Below, in pieces: positions 57,585-64,000 of a stretch of DNA of 64,000 nt (position 1 is its first letter; each line of letters begins with the position of its first letter). A model generated the notes under the pieces. That model had not been told where the DNA came from. It made no database searches and was given only the letters and a program-made list of their open reading frames with translations. Source of the stretch: Oceanicella sp. SM1341 (lineage in GTDB: Bacteria > Pseudomonadota > Alphaproteobacteria > Rhodobacterales > Rhodobacteraceae); contig NZ_QRGC01000011.1 of assembly GCF_003448965.1 (NCBI RefSeq), positions 62,001-126,000 of the forward strand. Direction: 5' to 3'. Both the position numbers and the translations under genes were made by a program.

Positions 57585-57632
57585 TTGCGGTTTCCCGCAA
57601 AAGAGATGCGGAAACCCGCAGATTTCCTGCGG
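57585..57632. promoter_or_regulatory. three TGCGG boxes at 21-bp spacing, candidate response-regulator sites
   Basis: TGCGG begins at 57586, 57607 and 57628, exactly two DNA turns apart. The first two are palindromes: TTGCGG-TTTC-CCGCAA (57585-57600) and TGCGG-AAAC-CCGCA (57607-57620). The third is a half-site. They lie between the divergent kinase/regulator genes and the sugar ABC operon, on one face of the helix, as expected for an oligomerising LuxR-type regulator. Confidence 0.68.
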
Positions 57633-57743
57633 ATGACGTGCTTTACAGGCCGGCGCTTCCCCCGCAACCTTCCCCCATCCGGCGCAGACCGGTGACAGAG
57701 AGAGCAACCGGGCGCGGCCGGGCCGCGCTTGCGGGAGGAAAAC

Positions 57744-58760
57744 ATGATCAGCACGACACGACTGCTCGGCATCGCCGGGCTTTGCGCCGCCGTTCCCTTC
57801 ATGGGGCTGGCCGACACGTCCGACAAATCCATCGCCCTGTCCAACAACTACGCCGGAAACTCCTGGCGCCAGGCCATGCTGGAGAGCTGGCAGAAGGTGA
57901 CCGCGCAGGCCGTGGAGGAGGGGGTGGTCTCGGCCGCCGACGCCTTCACCACCGCCGAGAACCAGGCCACCGAGCAGGCCGCCCAGATCCAGAACATGAT
58001 CCTGCAGGGCTATGACGCCATCGTCATCAACTCGGCCTCGCCCACGGCGCTGAACGGCGCGGTGAAGGAAGCCTGCGACGCCGGCATTGTCGTGGTCTCC
58101 TTCGACGGCATCGTCACCGAGCCCTGCGCCTGGCGCATCGCCGTGGACTTCCAGGAGATGGGCCGCCAGCAGGTGGAGTATCTCGCCTCGCGCCTGCCCG
58201 AGGGCGGCAACCTGCTCGAGATCCGCGGGCTTGCGGGCGTGTTCGTGGATGACGAGATCCATGCCGGCATCGCCGCGGGCGTGCAGGAGCACCCCGATTT
58301 CAAGGTCGCCGCCGCGGTGAACGGCGACTGGGCCCAGGACGTGGCGCAGAAGGCGGTGGCCGGCGTGCTGCCCTCGCTGCCCGACATCGCCGGCGTGGTC
58401 ACCCAGGGCGGTGACGGCTACGGCGCCGCCCAGGCCTTCGCCGCCTCGGGGCGCGACATGCCGATCATCGTGATGGGCAACCGCCATGACGAGATGGAGT
58501 GGTGGAAACAGGCGCATGAGGAGAACGGCTACGAGACCGTCTCGCTCTCCATCGCGCCGGGTGTCTCCACCCTCGCCTTCTGGGTGGCCCAGCAGGTGCT
58601 CGACGGCGCGGACGTGCCCAAGGACCTCACGGTGCCCTTCCTGAAGGTGACCCAGGAGGATCTCGAGGAGGTGCTCGCCTCCACCCAGGCCGGCGGCGTG
58701 GCGAACGTGGAATACACGCTCGACGACGCGAAGGCCGTGATCAGCGACGCCGCCCAGTAA
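57744..58760 (+). CDS. sugar ABC transporter substrate-binding protein
   Basis: This 338-residue periplasmic binding protein of the ribose/xylose type has a signal peptide (about 1-24) and then SIALSNNYAGNSWRQAMLESWQ, with IQNMILQGYDAIVINSASPTALN and GVVTQGGDGYGAAQAFAASG. It feeds the ATPase and two permeases encoded after it. Ligand is unknown; the linked SMP-30 protein suggests an aldose that is oxidised to a lactone. The ribosome site GGGAGGAAAA is strong. The two-component genes upstream are likely its regulators. Confidence 0.86.
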   Translation: MISTTRLLGIAGLCAAVPFMGLADTSDKSIALSNNYAGNSWRQAMLESWQKVTAQAVEEGVVSAADAFTTAENQATEQAAQIQNMILQGYDAIVINSASPTALNGAVKEACDAGIVVVSFDGIVTEPCAWRIAVDFQEMGRQQVEYLASRLPEGGNLLEIRGLAGVFVDDEIHAGIAAGVQEHPDFKVAAAVNGDWAQDVAQKAVAGVLPSLPDIAGVVTQGGDGYGAAQAFAASGRDMPIIVMGNRHDEMEWWKQAHEENGYETVSLSIAPGVSTLAFWVAQQVLDGADVPKDLTVPFLKVTQEDLEEVLASTQAGGVANVEYTLDDAKAVISDAAQ

Positions 58761-58772
58761 CGGCGCCCTCCC

Positions 58773-58799
58773 CGCGGGCGGGCCGCCGGCCTGCCCGCG
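58773..58799 (+). terminator. intercistronic hairpin after the second sugar-binding-protein gene
   Basis: CGCGGGC-G-GGCC, loop GCC, GGCC-T-GCCCGCG forms an 11-bp stem with one G-T pair, 12 bp after the stop and 24 bp before the ATPase start. It occupies the same place as the hairpin in the first ABC operon. Confidence 0.6.
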
Positions 58800-58823
58800 T
58801 TCCCCCTGTTGCGGGAGCACCCC

Positions 58824-60284
58824 ATGTCAGACCAAACCGACACGACCCCGGTCGTGGCGCTCGAGAACGCGCGCAAGCTGTTCGGCGCCGTTCGCGCGCT
58901 CGACGGTGTCACCCTCGCCATCGCGCCGGGCGAATGCCTCGGCCTCGTGGGCCACAACGGCGCCGGCAAGTCCACGCTGGTGAACCTGGTGAACGGCGGG
59001 CTGAACCTCACCGAGGGCACCATCCGCCTCGGCGCGGGCACCGCCTCGCCCGAGACCTCCATCGCCGCGGCGCGCGCGGCCGGGGTGCGCTGCGTGTTCC
59101 AGGAGCTCTCGCTCTGCCCCAATCTCACCGTGACGGAGAATGTCCGCATCCCGCACCGCGGCCTCACCGGGCGCGGCTGGCGGCGCCGGGCGCGGGCCAT
59201 CGTCGCGGAAAAGCTCGCCGAGATCTTCCCCGGCCATGCCATCGACCCCGGTGCGGCGGTGGGTGCGCTCTCCATCGCCGAGCGGCAGATGGTCGAAATC
59301 GCCATCGCCTTCTCGGTGTTCGACGAACCGCCCCGGCTGGTGATCCTCGACGAGCCGACCTCCTCGCTCGACGCGGGCCTCGCCGAGCAGCTCCTCGCCC
59401 ATGTGCGGCGCTTCTGCGCCGCGGGCGGGGCGGTGATCTTCATCTCGCACATGCTGGGCGAGATCCTCGACATCGCCAGCCGCATCGTGGTGATGAAGGA
59501 CGGCCGCATCACCGAGGAGCGCGCCCGCGGCGGCTTCGACCGGCAGGGGCTCGTGGACGCGATGGGCCACGTGGCGGCCGAGGGCGCGGAGGACCCCCGC
59601 GCCGCGGCCCGCAGCCTGGAGGGCGCCGAGGTGGTGATCTCCACCCCCGGTGGCCTCACCGCCCGGCGGGGCGAGATCGTCGGGCTCGCCGGGCTCGGCG
59701 GCCACGGCCAGGCGGAGGCGCTGGAGCAGATCTGCCTCGCGCGCTCCTCGTCCTGGAAGGGCACGCGCAGCCCGAAGGTGGCCTTCGTGGCCGGTGACCG
59801 GGCGCGCGACGGGCTCTTTCCCATCTGGTCGATCCTGCGCAACGCCACGCTCTCGCGCCTGCCCGCCCTCACCCGCCGCGGCCTGGTGGACCGCGCGGCG
59901 GAGGAGGAGATGGCGGCGGAGTGGCGCCGGCGCATCGGCATCCGCACCGATGACATGGACAACCCCATCCTGTCGCTCTCGGGCGGCAACCAGCAGAAGG
60001 TGCTCTTTGCCCGCGCGCTCGGCACCTCGGCGCCGGTGGTGCTGATGGACGACCCGATGCGCGGCGTCGACGTGGGCACCAAGCGCGACGTCTACGACAT
60101 GATCCGGGCCGAGGCCGCGGGCGGGCGCACCTTCATCTGGTACTCCACCGAGACCGAGGAAGTGTGCCAGTGCGACCGCGTCTACGTGTTCCGGCTGGGC
60201 CGGATCGCGGCCGAGCTCACGGGGGCGGAGATCACCGAGGAGAACATCCTCGCCGCCTCCTTCGAAATGGAGGCTGCCGAATGA
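58824..60284 (+). CDS. sugar ABC transporter ATP-binding protein
   Basis: This 486-residue protein has two fused nucleotide-binding domains of the RbsA/XylG type. Domain 1 has GHNGAGKST (about 37-45), LSIAERQMVEIA and ILDEPTSSLD. Domain 2 has lost a normal Walker A (GLGGHGQAEAL) but keeps LSGGNQQKVLFARAL and LMDDPMRGVDVGTK. It energises the permeases encoded next. It is shorter than the first ATPase, with a reduced central part. ATG 58824 is preferred because GGGAG precedes it; its stop overlaps the next ATG. Confidence 0.86.
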   Translation: MSDQTDTTPVVALENARKLFGAVRALDGVTLAIAPGECLGLVGHNGAGKSTLVNLVNGGLNLTEGTIRLGAGTASPETSIAAARAAGVRCVFQELSLCPNLTVTENVRIPHRGLTGRGWRRRARAIVAEKLAEIFPGHAIDPGAAVGALSIAERQMVEIAIAFSVFDEPPRLVILDEPTSSLDAGLAEQLLAHVRRFCAAGGAVIFISHMLGEILDIASRIVVMKDGRITEERARGGFDRQGLVDAMGHVAAEGAEDPRAAARSLEGAEVVISTPGGLTARRGEIVGLAGLGGHGQAEALEQICLARSSSWKGTRSPKVAFVAGDRARDGLFPIWSILRNATLSRLPALTRRGLVDRAAEEEMAAEWRRRIGIRTDDMDNPILSLSGGNQQKVLFARALGTSAPVVLMDDPMRGVDVGTKRDVYDMIRAEAAGGRTFIWYSTETEEVCQCDRVYVFRLGRIAAELTGAEITEENILAASFEMEAAE

Positions 60285-61216
60285 ACCGCGACCAGCTGCG
60301 CATCCTGCTGCCCGTCGTCTCGCTTGCCGTGCTGCTGGGGGCCGTGTTCTGGCTCCAGCCGCGGGCGATGAGCTACCTCGGGCTCAACCTGCTGTTCAAC
60401 CTCGCCGTGCCGATCGCGCTCGCCACCATCGCGCAGATGCTGATCATCATGGTCAACGACCTCGACCTGTCCATCGGCACCTTCGTGAGCTTCGTGGCCT
60501 GTGTCACCGCCACCCTGGTGCAGACCGACCCGGTGCTGGGCTATCTCGTCCTCGCCGCCGGCATCGCCGGCTACGCGGCCATGGGCGCGCTCATCCACCT
60601 GCGCAACCTGCCGGCCATCGTGGTGACGCTGGGCATGTCCTTCGTCTGGGGCGGGCTCGCGGTGCTGATCCTGCCCTCGCCGGGCGGCGCCTCGCCCGAG
60701 TGGCTGCGCAGCCTGATGACCGTGAAGCCGCCGCTGGTGCCCATGGCCATCGTGGCAAGCGTGGTGATCGCGGTGGCCGCCCACCTGCTGGTGCGCCGCT
60801 CCGCCTTCGGCGTGGTGCTGCGCGGGGTGGGCGGCAACGCGGCCTCGGTGGAGCGCGCCGGCTGGTCGGTGCTGAAGGCCAAGGCCGCGGCCTATGCGCT
60901 GGCCGGCTTCTTCGGCACGCTCTCGGGCATGGCGCTGGTGGGCCTCACCACGGCGGCGGACGCGAACATCGCCCTGCGCTACACCCTGCTCTCCATCGCC
61001 GGGGTGATCCTGGGCGGGGGCGAGTTCACCGGCGGCCGAGTCTCGCCCGTGGGCGCGGTGATCGGCGCGCTCACGCTCGCCCTTGCCGGCTCGTTCCTCT
61101 CCTTCATGCGGCTGAGCCCGGACTGGCAGATCGGCGCACAGGGCGCGATCCTCATCCTCGTGCTCGCCGTGCGGCTGCTGGTGAGCCGCGGGCGCGGCCG
61201 GAGGGTGGCCGCATGA
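60281..61216 (+). CDS. sugar ABC transporter permease 1
   Basis: This 311-residue membrane permease of the BPD_transp_2 family has about nine hydrophobic spans. Family segments include MLIIMVNDLDLSIGTFVSFVACV and ALRYTLLSIAGVILGGGEFTGGRVSPVGAVIGAL. It overlaps the ATPase gene and the second permease gene by four bases each. It forms the channel with permease 2. Confidence 0.85.
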   Translation: MNRDQLRILLPVVSLAVLLGAVFWLQPRAMSYLGLNLLFNLAVPIALATIAQMLIIMVNDLDLSIGTFVSFVACVTATLVQTDPVLGYLVLAAGIAGYAAMGALIHLRNLPAIVVTLGMSFVWGGLAVLILPSPGGASPEWLRSLMTVKPPLVPMAIVASVVIAVAAHLLVRRSAFGVVLRGVGGNAASVERAGWSVLKAKAAAYALAGFFGTLSGMALVGLTTAADANIALRYTLLSIAGVILGGGEFTGGRVSPVGAVIGALTLALAGSFLSFMRLSPDWQIGAQGAILILVLAVRLLVSRGRGRRVAA

Positions 61217-62214
61217 GCCGCCCGGACGCCTCTGCCGCCCATCCCCCGCACAGACACGGAGACAAGCCCGTGACCTCTCTCCTGAGCATCCTGCGCAAGC
61301 CCTGGCTCTGGGCCTTCATCGCGGCCGGTGCCGCCTTCGTGGCCACCGCCGCCGTCACCCAGGCCGGGGGCTGGGGGCTGGGCATGACCGCGCTCACCTT
61401 CGCCGCCTTCTCGGTGCTGGTGGGCATCGGGCAGATGTTCGTGATCACGCTCGGGCCCGGCAATGTCGACCTCTCCATCCCCGCCACCATGACCCTCGCC
61501 GGCACGCTGGCGCTCAAGGCGATGGCGGGGGACCCGGCGATGATCCCGGTGGGGCTCGCCATCGCGCTCGCCTCCGGCCTCGCGGTGGGGGTGGTGAACT
61601 ACGGGCTCATCCGCCTGCTCTCCATCCCGCCGATCATCGCCACGCTCTCGGCCTCCTTCCTCATCCAGTCCGCCGCCATCTGGTCGAACCGCGGGCTGCG
61701 GGTGAAGCCGCCGCAGGCGCTGGCCGATTTCGCCACCGGCCGCGCGCTCGGCGTGCCCAACGTGGCGGTGGTGGCGCTGCTCGTCGCGGTGCTGGCCTGG
61801 GTGGTGCTGGAGCGCGCGCTCGCCGGGCGGCGGGTGCTCGCCATCGGGCAGAACATGCGCGCCGCCCGCCTCGCCGGGGTGCCGGTCGACGCGGTGCGCT
61901 TTGCCACCTACGTGAGCTGCGCGGTGCTCGCCGGGCTCGCGGGCTTCCTGCTCGCCAGCTTCTCGGGCGGGGCGGCGCTCAACATGGGTGCGGAATACCT
62001 GCTGATGTCCATCGCGGTGGTGGTCATCGGCGGCTCCTCCATCGCGGGGGGCAATTCCAACGTGCCGGGGATCTGGGGCGCCTCGCTCTTCATGTTCCTC
62101 ATCGTCTCAATGCTCAATTCCTACGGCGCGGGCGCCGGCGTGCGGATGATCCTCACCGGGGTCATCATCATCGCCATCGTCGCGGCCGCAGGCGGAAGGA
62201 AGGTGTCCCGGTGA
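61213..62214 (+). CDS. sugar ABC transporter permease 2
   Basis: This 333-residue membrane protein is a second BPD_transp_2 permease: GQMFVITLGPGNVDLSIPATMTLAGTLAL and LLMSIAVVVIGGSSIAGGNSNVPGIWGASLF. The first 19 residues are hydrophilic; a GTG at 61270 could be the true start, but ATG 61213 overlaps the upstream stop by four bases, as elsewhere in the operon. The lactonase-like gene overlaps its end. Confidence 0.84.
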   Translation: MSRPDASAAHPPHRHGDKPVTSLLSILRKPWLWAFIAAGAAFVATAAVTQAGGWGLGMTALTFAAFSVLVGIGQMFVITLGPGNVDLSIPATMTLAGTLALKAMAGDPAMIPVGLAIALASGLAVGVVNYGLIRLLSIPPIIATLSASFLIQSAAIWSNRGLRVKPPQALADFATGRALGVPNVAVVALLVAVLAWVVLERALAGRRVLAIGQNMRAARLAGVPVDAVRFATYVSCAVLAGLAGFLLASFSGGAALNMGAEYLLMSIAVVVIGGSSIAGGNSNVPGIWGASLFMFLIVSMLNSYGAGAGVRMILTGVIIIAIVAAAGGRKVSR

Positions 62215-63137
62215 CTCTCCTGCTCGAGGATATCTACGACATCCGCGACCCGCGGTTCCGCGCCCTCATCCAGCCCAACGCGCGGCTGGAGCGCCTCGCC
62301 ACCGGCTGTCGGTGGACCGAGGGCCCGGTGTGGTTCGACGACCAGCAGTGCCTGCTGTTCTCCGACATCCCCAACGAGCGCATCCTGCGCTGGAGCGAGG
62401 GCGGGGCGAGCGTGTTCCGCGCCCCCTCCGGCTTTGCCAACGGCCACACGCGCGACCGCGAGGGGCGGCTGGTGAGCTGCCAGCACGGCACGCGCTCGCT
62501 CACCCGCACCGAGCCCTGCGGGCGCATCACCACGCTGGCGGAGCGTTTCGAGGGCAGGCGGCTGAACTCGCCCAACGACGTGGTGGTGCATTCCGACGGC
62601 GGCATCTGGTTCACCGACCCCACCTACGGCATCATCTCCAACTACGAGGGCTACCGCGCCGTGCCCGAGCAGCCGGCGCGGCGGGTCTACCGGCTCGACC
62701 CCGATACGGGCGAGATCGCGGCCGTGGCGGCGGATTTCACCCAGCCCAACGGCCTCGCCTTCTCCCCCGACGAGGCGCTGCTCTACGTGGCGGAATCGGG
62801 CGCCAGCCATGACCCGACGGTGCCGCCCGTGATCCGCGTCTTCGACGTGCAGGACGGCCGCGCCCTCGGCCCGGGGCGCGATTTCGCCACCATCGACGCC
62901 GGCATCCCCGACGGCATGCGGGTGGACGAGTTCGGCAACCTCTGGTCCTCGGCCGAGGACGGGGTGCATTGCTTCGCCCCCGACGGCACGCTGATCGGCA
63001 AGATCCGGGTGCCGGAGGTGGTGGCGAACCTGTGCTTCGGCGGCCCGCGCCGCAACCGGCTGTTCATCACCGCGACCACCAGCCTCTACGCGGTCTACGT
63101 CGAGCCCTCGGGCATCCAGCTGCCGCGCCGCGGCTGA
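62211..63137 (+). CDS. SMP-30/gluconolactonase family protein
   Basis: This 308-residue six-bladed beta-propeller hydrolase opens sugar lactones. The metal ligands fit the family: glutamate in WTEGPVWF (about residue 38), asparagine in LNSPNDVVVHSDGG (about 123), another in FTQPNGLAFSPDE, and aspartate in GIPDGMRVDEFGNLW (about 235). It is the last gene of the sugar ABC operon, starting at GTG 62211, overlapping the permease. It implies that the imported sugar is oxidised to a lactone, although no dehydrogenase is in the operon. Confidence 0.88.
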   Translation: MTLLLEDIYDIRDPRFRALIQPNARLERLATGCRWTEGPVWFDDQQCLLFSDIPNERILRWSEGGASVFRAPSGFANGHTRDREGRLVSCQHGTRSLTRTEPCGRITTLAERFEGRRLNSPNDVVVHSDGGIWFTDPTYGIISNYEGYRAVPEQPARRVYRLDPDTGEIAAVAADFTQPNGLAFSPDEALLYVAESGASHDPTVPPVIRVFDVQDGRALGPGRDFATIDAGIPDGMRVDEFGNLWSSAEDGVHCFAPDGTLIGKIRVPEVVANLCFGGPRRNRLFITATTSLYAVYVEPSGIQLPRRG

Positions 63138-63141
63138 GCGC

Positions 63142-64000
63142 CTACGCCCCGCGCCCCACCGCTTTCCCCTCGGTGGCGGCGCGGGCCAGCAGGTGGCGCG
63201 AGACCGGGTCGGGGAACAGCTCCTGCACCCCGCTCTCCAGCGCCGCCAGCGCGGCCCGGGCGAGGGCGGGGAGGGCGAGGCGCGGGCCCGCCTCCTCCTC
63301 CGTTCCCGGCAGGGCGAGCGGGCCGGGGTACACCCCGATGGCCCGGCCGCCGCTGGCCGAAAGCGTCTCGCGCAGCCCGATGAGCCAGGCCTCCGCCGCC
63401 GCGAGGGCTGCGGAAGGGGCGGGCCGCGCTGGGTCCGGCACCCGGGCCTCGATGCCCAGCACGGCGAGCCAGGCCGCTCCCGCCAGCACGGGCGACAGCG
63501 CCGCGGCGAGGCGCGCGGGCGCAAAGCAGGTGGCGGCCATCTCCTCCTCCAGCGTGCCGGTGCCCGGCCCCGGAACCGACACCACCAGCGCAAGCGGCCC
63601 GGTCACCTCCGCCACATCGGCGAGGGCGGAGATATCGAGCGGGCGCGCGCCCTCGGCCCCGGCCAGCGCGGGGTCGAGCGGCCCGGCGTGCCCGAGCCAG
63701 ACCGGCCCCGCCCCGCGCGCGAGCAGGGCGCGGGCGAAGGCGGCGCCCACGGGCGTCGTGGCGTCGGTCACGAGGGCGGGGCCCCGGCCGGTGACGGCGC
63801 TGATCTGTGCAAGCATCGGGTCTTCCTCCTCGGCGTGTTCCGGCAGGGCGAGCAGGCAGGCCATGCCGGCGCGGTCGGTGGTGAGGCTGAGGCGCACCGG
63901 GCCTGCCCCGGCGCAGGCGGCATGCACGAAACAGGTGAGCACCGCGCCGCTCTCGTGGCGCACCAGCCCCAGCCGCCAGGGCGCGGGCCGGCCGGCGCGG
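63142..64000 (-). CDS. SDR-like protein, partial at the right edge
   Basis: A frame on the minus strand stays open to the window edge, so the N-terminus is missing or lies at GTG 63963. From about residue 60 of that reading it resembles a short-chain dehydrogenase: ALVTDATTPVGAAFARALLARG is a variant of the nucleotide-binding glycine motif, and later GIEARVPDPARPAPSAALAAAEAW occupies the region of the catalytic tyrosine without an obvious YxxxK. It may be an inactive or diverged member. The part before it (PAPWRLGLVRHESG) belongs to an unrecognised segment. Convergent with the lactonase gene, 4 bp apart. Confidence 0.45.
   Translation of the reverse strand, partial: RAGRPAPWRLGLVRHESGAVLTCFVHAACAGAGPVRLSLTTDRAGMACLLALPEHAEEEDPMLAQISAVTGRGPALVTDATTPVGAAFARALLARGAGPVWLGHAGPLDPALAGAEGARPLDISALADVAEVTGPLALVVSVPGPGTGTLEEEMAATCFAPARLAAALSPVLAGAAWLAVLGIEARVPDPARPAPSAALAAAEAWLIGLRETLSASGGRAIGVYPGPLALPGTEEEAGPRLALPALARAALAALESGVQELFPDPVSRHLLARAATEGKAVGRGA

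Overview
The window is a very G+C-rich (about 70% by eye) bacterial chromosome segment, densely coded on both strands. There are many ATGA/GTGA stop-start overlaps and several GTG or TTG starts. Gene content points to an alphaproteobacterium, most likely Rhodobacterales-like: a TRAP transporter, riboswitch-controlled bluB, bacteriophytochrome with heme oxygenase, paired DUF3300/DUF2950 genes, AcnX and SMP-30 sugar catabolism. That placement is inferred. I saw no rRNA, tRNA, CRISPR array, phage gene or insertion sequence.

Region by region. 0.4-2.6 kb: cbpA-like co-chaperone, its modulator cbpM and a tandem universal stress protein. 2.6-9.1 kb: a LysR regulator divergent from a ytfQRT-yjfF-like furanose ABC importer, whose last gene is a GntR/FadR regulator. 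9.1-12.6 kb: a sulfotransferase, a 4'-phosphopantetheinyl transferase, and a TetR/MFS divergent pair with two operator-like palindromes between them. 12.6-15.7 kb: an overlapping Crp - FecR-domain protein - CHASE2 adenylate cyclase operon. 16.1-20.2 kb: homocysteine S-methyltransferase, a 2-keto-4-pentenoate hydratase-family protein, queF, and bluB preceded by a cobalamin riboswitch. 20.3-26.0 kb: a LysR-led catabolic operon of an IlvD/Edd dehydratase, an FAD oxidoreductase and both AcnX subunits. 26.4-34.1 kb: an HD phosphohydrolase, an XRE regulator, and a TRAP transporter divergent from two amidohydrolases plus a Rieske protein. 34.3-43.0 kb: envelope genes (Rap1a-like, glycine-zipper lipoprotein, large MscS channel, DUF2950, DUF3300, and a Na+/H+ antiporter with a cyclic-nucleotide domain). 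43.2-50.6 kb: signalling genes (CHASE-GGDEF-EAL, GlcG/HbpS-like, Crp/Fnr, heme oxygenase, bacteriophytochrome kinase). 50.6-55.3 kb: CurA-like reductase, DEAD-box helicase and a D-2-hydroxyacid dehydrogenase. 55.5-63.1 kb: a cytoplasmic GAF histidine kinase with a LuxR-type response regulator, divergent from a second sugar ABC importer ending in an SMP-30 lactonase. A partial SDR-like gene runs off the right edge.

Two themes recur. First, transport-linked catabolism: two sugar ABC systems and a TRAP system, each with a GC hairpin directly after the solute-binding-protein gene, plus the AcnX operon. Second, second-messenger and light signalling: an adenylate cyclase, two Crp/Fnr proteins, a cNMP-binding antiporter, a c-di-GMP enzyme and a phytochrome.

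The most unusual sequence-level signals are four unrelated short tandem repeats (8, 15, 26 and 28 bp units) that each touch or abut the stop codon of a minus-strand gene, and three TGCGG boxes at exact 21-bp spacing between the two-component genes and the sugar importer.
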